Of a stretch of 48,804 nt of DNA, positions 24,982 to 31,671 are shown in pieces. Numbering within the stretch: position 1 is the first letter of the stretch; each line of letters opens with the position of its first letter. A model generated the notes under the pieces. That model was not told where the DNA came from. It did no database searches and was given only the letters and a program-made list of their open reading frames with translations. Source of the DNA: UBA995 sp035477115 (GTDB lineage: Bacteria; Bacillota; Sulfobacillia; UBA995). The stretch spans positions 1 to 48,804 of the forward strand of contig DATIKW010000011.1 in assembly GCA_035477115.1 (NCBI GenBank), written 5' to 3'. The position numbers and the translations under genes were made by a program.

Positions 24982-26016
24982 CTAGGCGAGTCGCCGCCGG
25001 AGCAGTTCGCGCCCGAGCAACTCCTTCACGGCGGCGATCAACCCAACCACGTGGGAGTAGCGCATGCGGCACGGTCCCAGGATGCCGATGTAGCCGAACG
25101 TGTGCCCGCCCGCGTGATAGGCCGCGGTCACGAGGCTGCAGTCCCGCATCTCCGGATGACGGTTTTCCTCGCCGATGGTGACGGAGATGTCGACAGGGGC
25201 GAGGGCGGAGTCAGCTAACAGGTCACGCAGTATGCGGCCCCGCTCCAACAAAGATAGAATCCCCTCGATCTTCTCCAGTCGCTGGAATTCCGGTTGCTTG
25301 AGCATGTTGGCGGTACCGCCCAGGAACAGCCCTTCGCCTTCGACAGCATCGGAGGGCTCAATCGTGCCGCGAATGGACTCCACGAGCGTCAACGCGCGGG
25401 GGAATTCCCGACGGACGGATTCCAGGTCCCGGGTCGCCACGGTTCCCAAGGGCCTGCCGGCCAACCGGGAGTTGAGACTGGTTATCATAGCCTCGCGATA
25501 CTCCGCCGGGATGTGGGGCGGACGTTCCAGCAGGCGCGTCTGGATCAGTCCGTCACCGGTCAGAAGCACCAGTAAGAGGTGATCGCCGTTGACCTCGAGC
25601 AATTCCAGCCGCTTGAAGGTCGCCCGCCCAAGTTGCGGTCCCTCGACCAGGGCCGTGTACTCGGTCATCTCGGACAGCACTCCCGCGGTGCGACGGATCA
25701 ACGCCTGAACCGGCACGCTCCGATCGTCGTAGAGGTCGCGAATGCCCGCCATCACCGAGCCGGCCAGTTTGCCCACGGTCATCAAACGATCCACGTAGTA
25801 CCGGTAACCCCGGCCGGAGGGCGTTCGCCCGGCAGAGGTGTGCGGCTGCTCGACCAAGCCCATCTCCTCGAGCGCCGCCAGCTCATTCCGTATTGTGGCA
25901 GGGCTCACTCCCGCTCCCGACCGGCGGGCAATCGCCCCCGAACCCACGGGCTGGGCGGTTTCAATATACTCCTCAACCAGCGCTTTTAGAATTTTCTCCT
26001 TACGCCTATCCAACAT
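24982..26016 (-). CDS. hrcA: Heat-inducible transcription repressor HrcA
   Basis: Repressor of class I heat-shock genes, 344 aa. A winged helix (1-75) contains SGAGVSPATIRNELAALEEM and TSAGRTPSGRGYRYYVD. The central GAF-like and insertion domains carry GTANMLKQPEF and GPCRMRYSHVVGLIAAVKE at the C-terminus, all standard. A CIRCE operator lies 35 bp before the ATG. It heads a unit with dnaJ and follows spoIIP, as in many Firmicutes, but lepA and hemW, often found between them, are missing. Confidence 0.97.
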   Translation of the reverse strand: MLDRRKEKILKALVEEYIETAQPVGSGAIARRSGAGVSPATIRNELAALEEMGLVEQPHTSAGRTPSGRGYRYYVDRLMTVGKLAGSVMAGIRDLYDDRSVPVQALIRRTAGVLSEMTEYTALVEGPQLGRATFKRLELLEVNGDHLLLVLLTGDGLIQTRLLERPPHIPAEYREAMITSLNSRLAGRPLGTVATRDLESVRREFPRALTLVESIRGTIEPSDAVEGEGLFLGGTANMLKQPEFQRLEKIEGILSLLERGRILRDLLADSALAPVDISVTIGEENRHPEMRDCSLVTAAYHAGGHTFGYIGILGPCRMRYSHVVGLIAAVKELLGRELLRRRLA

Positions 26017-26050
26017 CGTCGGCCACCCCCACCGGCCGCACCCCGACCGG

Positions 26051-26077
26051 CTGGCACTCTCGGTTGCCGAGTGCCAG
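26051..26077 (-). promoter_or_regulatory. CIRCE operator (HrcA binding site)
   Basis: Perfect 9-9-9 inverted repeat CTGGCACTC-N9-GAGTGCCAG. It matches the CIRCE consensus TTAGCACTC-N9-GAGTGCTAA at seven positions per arm, with the outer TTA replaced by CTG. It lies 35 bp upstream of hrcA, just after the predicted promoter, consistent with autorepression of hrcA-dnaJ. Confidence 0.93.
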
Positions 26078-26093
26078 GTGCCTGATTGCCCTC

Positions 26094-26123
26094 AACATAA
26101 CACCCATGACGCCGACCTGTCAA
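26094..26123 (-). promoter_or_regulatory. Predicted SigA-type promoter of hrcA-dnaJ
   Basis: Minus-strand TTGACA (26123-26118), 18-bp spacer, TATGTT (26099-26094). The start point would fall about 10-15 bp before the CIRCE element, so bound HrcA would lie over the early transcribed region. Confidence 0.6.
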
Positions 26124-26163
26124 CCACCTGCGGTCAGGCGAACGGCCATGTAGCGGCGCTTAA

Positions 26164-27393
26164 TCATGGAGCAGCCGGGCCCCCCTCCAGCATCCCGGCC
26201 ACGATCGCGGCAAGGAGGTACGCCGTGTGCAATGCATCCTCGAGTTCATTCTCATGGGCGCCGATTTCCACCAGCAAGAGGCGGTCAAACACATGCTGGT
26301 TGTATCGCCAGTCCTTGACGCGTACGCCGCGGGACAGACCCGGATGGGTCTCTTCCATCAGGGCGGCCAGGCGGCGGGCAACGGCGTAATTCTTCCGCCA
26401 GTGGGGGTGTGGCAGCCGCCGGTCGGTGCCGACCACGAGCAGCACCCTGGCGGCCGGCTTCCCGCCGACCTCGATGGTGGTCAGCGAACGGCGTCCCTCA
26501 TCCCGGTGCACGTCCAGGACCAGTTCCAGGCCGGGGTGCTCCCGGAGTAGCCGGGCGGCACCCACCGCCGATCGCTCGTAGCTGGAAAGCCTGCCCGCCT
26601 GGTCGTACATCGTGCGGTCCTGCACGGCGCCAATCCCGTGCACATCCCGCAGGACTCGGACCAGTTCTTCACCCACGCGGAGCACCCCTACTTCCGGGTC
26701 GGCGCTGAAAGCCTCCTGGGGACGCCGGCCGGCAGTGCTGGCGAACATCGTGGGGAGGAAGGCCTCGGTGGCGTGAGTGTGATATACGGCCACCCGAATA
26801 GTCTCGTTCCGGGCCGGTGGTGGGACAACGGGTGCCGGAGGCAGGATGACCGGCGCGGGCTCTTCCTCATCTTCCCGGGGAGAGGTGGCCGGCAGTTGAA
26901 CCGGCAATTCGACTTGCCCGAACAACGGGATTTGAGCGTGCAGAAGGCTTCGCCGGTCCGCCAAGTCCACCCCGGTGACCACATTGACGACGCCGTGCAG
27001 CCACCAGGCGATGACGGGGATGGCGGGACCATTGGCATCCGGCGGTTCGAGCGCCAGCAACGGCAGTCCCGCTCGTAGAAATGCTCTACTGCGCTCCACC
27101 AACAGCCGCCTCCACGGCGAGTCCGGCCGGTGGACATCGACGGGCCCGGGTGCGGGGCGCAGGACAGGCAGTACATCGGCGGGCGGAGAGGGGAAAACCG
27201 TCCACCAAGTCGCCGCCAGGGTGACCAGGGAGATACCGACTATCCAGACAGAGCGTCGGATAGGGACCGGCAGCGAGCGTGACCTGTCGGCCGTCGTGGC
27301 GGCTCGCCCCGGGGCGGGAGCGACAGGGTGTGAGGGGGCGGCAGCAGGCCGGCGCTCCGGTCGGATTGGCGGACAGATGATGAGACGAGGCAC
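26164..27393 (-). CDS. spoIIP: Stage II sporulation protein P
   Basis: Peptidoglycan amidase/endopeptidase of the engulfment complex SpoIID-SpoIIM-SpoIIP, 409 aa. A long basic N-terminus with a TM helix (about 47-66) precedes the catalytic domain (about 195-400): VAVYHTHATEAFLP, LELVLDVHRDEGRR, KDWRYNQHVFDRLLLVEIGAHEN. The zinc-binding His and catalytic residues expected for the family are visible. The start is GTG with a weak ribosome binding site. The linker (about 170-195) is Pro-rich. It shows that the organism belongs to an endospore-forming lineage. Confidence 0.95.
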   Translation of the reverse strand: MPRLIICPPIRPERRPAAAPSHPVAPAPGRAATTADRSRSLPVPIRRSVWIVGISLVTLAATWWTVFPSPPADVLPVLRPAPGPVDVHRPDSPWRRLLVERSRAFLRAGLPLLALEPPDANGPAIPVIAWWLHGVVNVVTGVDLADRRSLLHAQIPLFGQVELPVQLPATSPREDEEEPAPVILPPAPVVPPPARNETIRVAVYHTHATEAFLPTMFASTAGRRPQEAFSADPEVGVLRVGEELVRVLRDVHGIGAVQDRTMYDQAGRLSSYERSAVGAARLLREHPGLELVLDVHRDEGRRSLTTIEVGGKPAARVLLVVGTDRRLPHPHWRKNYAVARRLAALMEETHPGLSRGVRVKDWRYNQHVFDRLLLVEIGAHENELEDALHTAYLLAAIVAGMLEGGPAAP

Positions 27394-27414
27394 GTCCCAT
27401 TCTACGCCGGCCTC

Positions 27415-27435
27415 GTCGGGGTCATGTTCCCCGAC
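27415..27435. repeat. Short perfect hairpin between holin-like gene and spoIIP
   Basis: GTCGGGG, 7-nt loop, CCCCGAC. It lies in the 71-bp gap after the holin-like gene and before spoIIP on the minus strand. There is no U-tract, so it could be a weak or Rho-type pause site or an mRNA processing hairpin. Confidence 0.4.
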
Positions 27436-27464
27436 CTATCCGATGGCGGCAGCGGGTAGCGCGG

Positions 27465-27800
27465 TCAGCGCAGTTCCGTGGGCACCACCGCGTCCGCCAA
27501 CCCGATGACGGCCGAGGCCAGGAGGGCGCCGACGACCGTGACCCGCATCGCGGGCACCACGAACTGGGCGAAGTAGATCACGACCGCGGCGGTCATGAAC
27601 CCTATCAATCCCCTGCTCTGCGGCGATACCCGGCGGCCGAAGAGGGCTTCGACCCCATAGCCGACGCCCGCGATGACCACTGCGGCCAGCAAGGCATTGG
27701 TGAAACCGGCGATCTCGAAACCGGGAACGAGAAAGCCGGTGAGCAACAAGACCAGCGCCGATACTACGAATCTGACCGCGAGCCCGATCCAGGACACCAC
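27465..27800 (-). CDS. Phage holin family 4-like membrane protein (YvlD-like)
   Basis: Small membrane protein of 111 aa with four hydrophobic segments (about 6-28, 32-52, 64-86, 88-106). The pattern LLLTGFLVPGFEIAGFTNALLAAVVI is typical of the YvlD/phage-holin-4 family (PF04020). Despite the name, such chromosomal copies are usually not phage genes. The GTG start has GGAGGTGG 5-7 bp upstream. It stands between rpsT and spoIIP, where gpr is found in many Firmicutes; gpr is absent here. It is divergent from rpsT. Confidence 0.8.
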   Translation of the reverse strand: MVSWIGLAVRFVVSALVLLLTGFLVPGFEIAGFTNALLAAVVIAGVGYGVEALFGRRVSPQSRGLIGFMTAAVVIYFAQFVVPAMRVTVVGALLASAVIGLADAVVPTELR

Positions 27801-27907
27801 ATTGCCACCTCCGGTGAGTTCATCCTCAGAAGGTAGCCTATCCTAACGGCGCCCCGCTATGCATCTGTACTCCGGCGCGGCGACACGTGCAAACGCGCCC
27901 TCGGTTT

Positions 27908-27936
27908 TTGCCAAGTGCCTGCGGGCGTGGTAAAAT
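27908..27936 (+). promoter_or_regulatory. Promoter of rpsT
   Basis: TTGCCA (27908-27913), 17-bp spacer, TAAAAT (27931-27936). The predicted start near 27943 gives a leader of about 30 nt before the CTG start codon. Confidence 0.75.
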
Positions 27937-27974
27937 GGACGGGATGTTCCCAGTAGCGGCGGAGGTGAGCGGTT

Positions 27975-28301
27975 CTGGTAAGGGCAACTTCCCAGAAGCA
28001 CGCGCGTCAGGCGGATAAGCGGAGACAACGCAATCGAGTGGTCAAGTCGAAGGTCAAGAATGCTGTGCGTCAGTTCGTGGCAGCGGCGGAGGCGAACGCG
28101 GCGGACGTCGCATCAGCCCTCCGGCATGCCGTCAGTCAGCTCGATCGCGCGGCCAGAAAGCGGATAATTCACCCCAATGCCGCCGCTCGCCGCAAGTCGC
28201 GTCTGATGTCGCGTCAGGCCAGCGGGGCGAAGTCCGCCAAGGCGATGGCAAGCGCGAGTGCTGCCAAGGGTCGGTGGCGGCGGGCCAATTCCGGGGGCTA
28301 A
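27975..28301 (+). CDS. rpsT: 30S ribosomal protein S20, apparent CTG start
   Basis: bS20 of 108 aa that binds 16S rRNA early in assembly. The protein reads TSQKHARQADKRRQRNRVVK and continues through the standard Lys/Arg/Ala-rich helices. The only GTG in frame (28038) would remove 21 conserved residues. The upstream frame is closed by TGA at 27966, and between the two no ATG, GTG or TTG exists. The only plausible start is CTG at 27975, 9 nt after a perfect GGAGG (27961-27965). E. coli rpsT uses UUG and is autoregulated through it. Its stop overlaps the convergent holA stop. Confidence 0.9.
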   Translation: MVRATSQKHARQADKRRQRNRVVKSKVKNAVRQFVAAAEANAADVASALRHAVSQLDRAARKRIIHPNAAARRKSRLMSRQASGAKSAKAMASASAAKGRWRRANSGG

Positions 28302-29392
28302 GCGTCGCCGGCGGTCATGCCTGCCACCAGCAGTTCCACCGCCAGAGCACCATCCCGGCGTCCCGACTTGATAGCAAGGTCCGCCTCAACCAGCGCCGCC
28401 AAGGCCTGTTGAAGCTCCTTGAGGGTAAACGCATTGGCATGCCTGATATAGCGCTGGGCAAGCCAATCTTGGAGGCCCAGTTCGGAAGCGATGGTCCGCG
28501 GGTCGGCAATCTTCTGACCCAGGAACTTCACGGCGAGCAGCAGACGCACTTCGCGGCCGATCAGGGCCACGAGGCGCACGGGGACTTCGCCGCCTGCGAG
28601 CAGATCGTGGGCGATCTTGAGGGCGACACGGGGGCTGCGCTCGGAGATGGCCGCAGTCAAGTCGAACACGCCCCAGGCCGTGCCGCCCACGGCAACAGCC
28701 GCCAGGTGGTCCTGGGTGATCCGGGGCTCATCGCCCGCATAGGCTATTGCCTTCTCGATCTCGCCTTCCAGCCGGTTCAGGTCATTGCCGACCAGATGGA
28801 TCATGGCGTCGGCGACGGCCTCCGGCAACTCCTTGCCGCGTTCGGCAGCCTTTCGCTGGAGCCATCGGCCGGTATCGGCGACGGGGTGGCCCGAGCAGTC
28901 GACAACCGCTCCGCGCCGTAGCAGTTCCTTGTACAAGCGACGGCGGGCGTCGGCCGGTTGCCGCAGCGTGAATACCAGCACGCCGGTCGGTTCCCGCGCA
29001 TCACCCGCTCTCCGGATCGTGTTCAGCCATCGCCCTTCCCCCTCGAGGTCCGGCGGGGTCACCGATGAGTCGCCAGCGGCCTCGCTGGATCCCCGCGGCG
29101 TCAGGAAGGCGGACAGGTCGCGGACCACCACGAGGCGACGCCCGCCGGCGGCGGGAGCGGTTTCCACGTACCCCGCGACCTCCCGCGCATCGACGGCATC
29201 GCCATCCAATACGAGGTAGTTGAACGCTTCCCACCCCGGTTCGAGACATACCCGGCGCAGCTGAAACAGGAGATCCTCCTGCAAGCGGATCTCCGAACCG
29301 TGGAATAAGTACACGGATAGCAGGCGGCGATCTGAGATATCCCGCCGCGCCTCGCGGTGAGGCCTCCCCCCCGCCGTCCGTCTTGGTTTCAA
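28298..29392 (-). CDS. holA: DNA polymerase III subunit delta
   Basis: Clamp-loader delta subunit, 364 aa, which opens the sliding clamp. Conserved features: VYLFHGSEIRLQEDLL near the N-terminus, LVVVRDLSAF, LEGEIEKAIAYAG and the C-terminal collar with YIRHANAFTLKELQQAL. The TTG start at 29392 overlaps the upstream gene's stop (TTGA) and has AAGGAGG at good spacing. The ATG at 29434 would need a 46-bp overlap without a good site. The order comEC-holA-rpsT is conserved in Firmicutes; here a propeller gene and an rbr-rd-dfx operon lie between comEC and holA. Confidence 0.93.
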   Translation of the reverse strand: MKPRRTAGGRPHREARRDISDRRLLSVYLFHGSEIRLQEDLLFQLRRVCLEPGWEAFNYLVLDGDAVDAREVAGYVETAPAAGGRRLVVVRDLSAFLTPRGSSEAAGDSSVTPPDLEGEGRWLNTIRRAGDAREPTGVLVFTLRQPADARRRLYKELLRRGAVVDCSGHPVADTGRWLQRKAAERGKELPEAVADAMIHLVGNDLNRLEGEIEKAIAYAGDEPRITQDHLAAVAVGGTAWGVFDLTAAISERSPRVALKIAHDLLAGGEVPVRLVALIGREVRLLLAVKFLGQKIADPRTIASELGLQDWLAQRYIRHANAFTLKELQQALAALVEADLAIKSGRRDGALAVELLVAGMTAGDA

Positions 29393-30525
29393 GGCGGCGC
29401 CCCTCCTTCCGGGCCGGTGGGGGAGTAGCGCCATAGCCCGAGGGTCAACGTCCCGACATACAGGGCTTGTCCATCGCCGCTCAGGGATAAGGAACTGATT
29501 GCCGGCGAGCCCAGACCCTCGCTATACAGCACCCAGGTCTCACCTCGATCGGCGGACCGCCATATGCCGGCGGCCGGGTGGCTGGTCGCCACATAAAGCA
29601 AGGTGGATTCGCGGGGATGCGCTTCGAGGAAGTCAACGCTGCCCGGCAGGCGAAAGGTCTCAGCCCGGGAGTTCCAGTCCTCAAGGTACAGGAGTCGGTC
29701 ACCCACTGTCAGGTAGACTGCTTCGGGTTCGGCGGCGCTGGCCGCCAGGGCGCGGACTCCCCTCAGCTCGAGATGGGTCCAGGTTCGGCCGCCGTCTCGG
29801 CTGCGGCTTACCCGATAGGGACCGGCGATATACAGCGTCTCGGCGTCTCGCGGATGATAGGCCAGCCGTCCGATCGGGCCAGAGAACATCGGCCGCCAAG
29901 TCTGGCCGGCATCGGTCGAGCGCCATAGCCCGCCACCTGCACCGCGCCGCCCAAGGAAGACCCATCGCGGTCGGCGCGGGTCGAAACTGAGTACCGTCAC
30001 CGGCCCACTTCCGGCATCGGCGACCGGATGCCAGCTACTCCCGGCATCCACCGTGCGGTAGACTCCCCCGTTCTCAGTCCCCAGCAACATGGTCGCCCCG
30101 TCCTGGGGATGAACGGCCAGTGCAGACGGCCTACCCGCGCCCGAGGGCAGTGCGACCCGGTCCCATTGGCGACCGGAACCGGCGCGCTTGAACACCCCGC
30201 TATCCGCGGCGACATACGGGGCGGACTCGGATCCCGGAACCTGCAGGGCGCGAACCGGTTCATCGGCGAAACCAATCTGCTCCCAGCTGGCGCCCAGCTG
30301 CAGCCGTCCGTCACCGGTCGCCAACCGTGAGCCCAGGGCCGGGATAGTGCGCGCCGTCGCCGCCAACGCCCCGATGAACATCACCGCCAGCAGCAGCGCG
30401 CCCCATCGCCGGGGACGGCGAACCCGGCGGGATCGGCGGCTCGGCAATCGCGAATAGGCTTCCACCGCCGCCCCTCCCCGCCCTGTGTGATAGGCTGGCT
30501 TGCCGGTCTTCGTTCTCGAACCCAT
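29389..30525 (-). CDS. Membrane-anchored BNR/sialidase-like beta-propeller protein
   Basis: 378-aa protein with a basic N-terminus, one TM anchor (about 41-60) and an extracytoplasmic beta-propeller. Asp-box/BNR-type repeats recur: GGVYRTVDAGSSWHPV, GGLWRSTDAGQTWRPM, YRVSRSRDGGRTWTHLEL, GIWRSADRGETWVLYSEG. These match Ycf48/VPS10-like propellers, not catalytic sialidases. The function is probably protein-protein or envelope assembly, which is inference. ATG 30525 and GTG 30465 are possible starts; the latter has a strong GGGGAGGGG and would shorten the cytoplasmic part by 20 residues. It is coupled to holA by a TTGA overlap. Confidence 0.82.
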   Translation of the reverse strand: MGSRTKTGKPAYHTGRGGAAVEAYSRLPSRRSRRVRRPRRWGALLLAVMFIGALAATARTIPALGSRLATGDGRLQLGASWEQIGFADEPVRALQVPGSESAPYVAADSGVFKRAGSGRQWDRVALPSGAGRPSALAVHPQDGATMLLGTENGGVYRTVDAGSSWHPVADAGSGPVTVLSFDPRRPRWVFLGRRGAGGGLWRSTDAGQTWRPMFSGPIGRLAYHPRDAETLYIAGPYRVSRSRDGGRTWTHLELRGVRALAASAAEPEAVYLTVGDRLLYLEDWNSRAETFRLPGSVDFLEAHPRESTLLYVATSHPAAGIWRSADRGETWVLYSEGLGSPAISSLSLSGDGQALYVGTLTLGLWRYSPTGPEGGAPP

Positions 30526-30552
30526 CCGGATTCACCTGCGGGACGGAGGACT

Positions 30553-30582
30553 TTGCATTCGGGGCTAGAAGTTTGCTATGAC
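30553..30582 (+). promoter_or_regulatory. Possible promoter of rbr-rd-dfx operon
   Basis: TTGCAT (30553-30558), 18-bp spacer, TATGAC (30577-30582), about 30 bp before the rubrerythrin start. The match is moderate and no clear PerR-type box is visible. Confidence 0.35.
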
Positions 30583-30613
30583 TGTATATCCGCGCTGGAG
30601 AGTGAGGTGGAAC

Positions 30614-31150
30614 ATGAAGAGTCTCAAGGGCACGAAGACCGAGAAGAATCTGATGACGGCGTTCGCCGGCGAGTCCGAGGCCCGTAACAAGTACACTTAC
30701 TTCGCCGGGGTCGCCCGCGATGAGGGGTTTCGGCAGGTGATGGCGATATTCCTGGAAACCGCGGACAATGAGAAGGAGCATGCCAAATTGTGGGCACGCT
30801 ACCTCGGCATGATTGGCGACACTCCGACCAATCTGGAAGAAGCGGCCAAGGGCGAGCATTACGAATGGAGCACCATGTATCGGGAGTTCTCGGAGACTGC
30901 GGAGCGGGAGGGGTTCTCGGAGATCGCCCATCGCTTCCATGAGGTCGCGGAAGTCGAGGAGCAGCATGAGATCCGCTACCGGCGGCTGCTCGAACGGCTG
31001 CGCACCGGGACTGCTTTTCGCCGCGCCGAGCCCATCGAATGGCATTGCTTGAACTGCGGCTATGTCCACGAGGGCAAGGAAGCGCCTGAGCTTTGCCCGG
31101 CCTGCTCGCATCCGCGCGCCTTCTTCGAGCCCAAGCCGGATAACTGCTGA
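30614..31150 (+). CDS. rbr: Rubrerythrin
   Basis: Diiron peroxidase of 178 aa that reduces hydrogen peroxide in anaerobes. The four-helix ferritin-like domain carries ExxH-type ligands (AGESEARNKYTYFAGVA, DNEKEHAKLWARY, EVEEQHEIRYRRLLE). The C-terminal rubredoxin domain has CLNCGYVHEG and CPACSHPRAFFE. The ATG at 30614 has GAGGTGG 4-9 bp upstream. It is first in a compact unit with a short rubredoxin and desulfoferrodoxin. Confidence 0.97.
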   Translation: MKSLKGTKTEKNLMTAFAGESEARNKYTYFAGVARDEGFRQVMAIFLETADNEKEHAKLWARYLGMIGDTPTNLEEAAKGEHYEWSTMYREFSETAEREGFSEIAHRFHEVAEVEEQHEIRYRRLLERLRTGTAFRRAEPIEWHCLNCGYVHEGKEAPELCPACSHPRAFFEPKPDNC

Positions 31151-31164
31151 GGGGGAGGTACGCC

Positions 31165-31275
31165 GTGAAGCGATGGCGTTGTACGGTATGCGACTACATA
31201 CACGAGGGACCTGAGCCGCCGGAGGAGTGTCCGCTGTGCGGGGCACCCCGAGAAGCCTTCGAGGCAATCGATTGA
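31165..31275 (+). CDS. Mini-rubredoxin, 36 aa
   Basis: Very short iron-binding protein. It starts at GTG 31165, with GGGGGAGG 6 bp before it, and encodes VKRWRCTVCDYIHEGPEPPE then ECPLCGAPREAFEAID. Two CxxC pairs (CTVC, CPLC) form a rubredoxin-type site. At 36 aa it is shorter than normal rubredoxin (about 52 aa) and closely resembles the C-terminal domain of the adjacent rubrerythrin. It probably donates electrons to rubrerythrin or desulfoferrodoxin. It is short enough to be missed by automatic gene calling. Confidence 0.88.
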   Translation: MKRWRCTVCDYIHEGPEPPEECPLCGAPREAFEAID

Positions 31276-31311
31276 GTCACTGCCGAGCTAGCCGAGGAGG
31301 AGGGGCATCCG

Positions 31312-31671
31312 ATGACCCAGTTACTTGAGATCTACCGGTGCGAGATATGCGGCAATGTGGTGGAGATCCTCCATACCGGCAAGGGCGCGCTGGTATGCTG
31401 CGGCGAACCCATGGGACGCATGGAGGAGAGGACGGCCGATACCGGTTACGAGAAGCACGTTCCCGTCCGGGAAGGCTCCGTGGTCAAGGTGGGCAGCGTC
31501 GAGCACCCGATGATCGACGCCCATTACATCGAGTGGATCGAACTCATCGGCGACAAGGGGCTCTGCCGCAAGTTCCTCAAGCCCGGCGATCGGCCGATCG
31601 CGGACTTCGCGGGAGCTACGGGGAACATCGCCCGCGAGTACTGCAACATTCACGGGCTCTGGAAGGGATGA
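31312..31671 (+). CDS. dfx: Desulfoferrodoxin (superoxide reductase)
   Basis: Superoxide reductase of 119 aa. The N-terminal desulforedoxin centre has CEIC and CC (residues 10, 13, 29, 30), so this is the two-iron type. The catalytic centre shows EKHVPV, VEHPMIDAHYIEWI and C-terminal CNIHGLW with the Cys/His ligands. A GAGGAGGAGG site precedes the ATG. It closes the rbr-rd-dfx operon, which handles superoxide then peroxide. Its last 56 bp overlap, antisense, the degenerate tail of comEC. Confidence 0.97.
   Translation: MTQLLEIYRCEICGNVVEILHTGKGALVCCGEPMGRMEERTADTGYEKHVPVREGSVVKVGSVEHPMIDAHYIEWIELIGDKGLCRKFLKPGDRPIADFAGATGNIAREYCNIHGLWKG

Noticed and set aside
27944..28018. 24-codon ATG frame overlapping the rpsT start
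   Set aside because: Overlaps rpsT in a different frame with no ribosome binding site; the GGAGGTGA inside it serves the rpsT CTG.
30526..30613. PerR or Fur box before the rbr operon
   Set aside because: No palindrome resembling TTATAAT-type or GATAAT-type boxes could be found.
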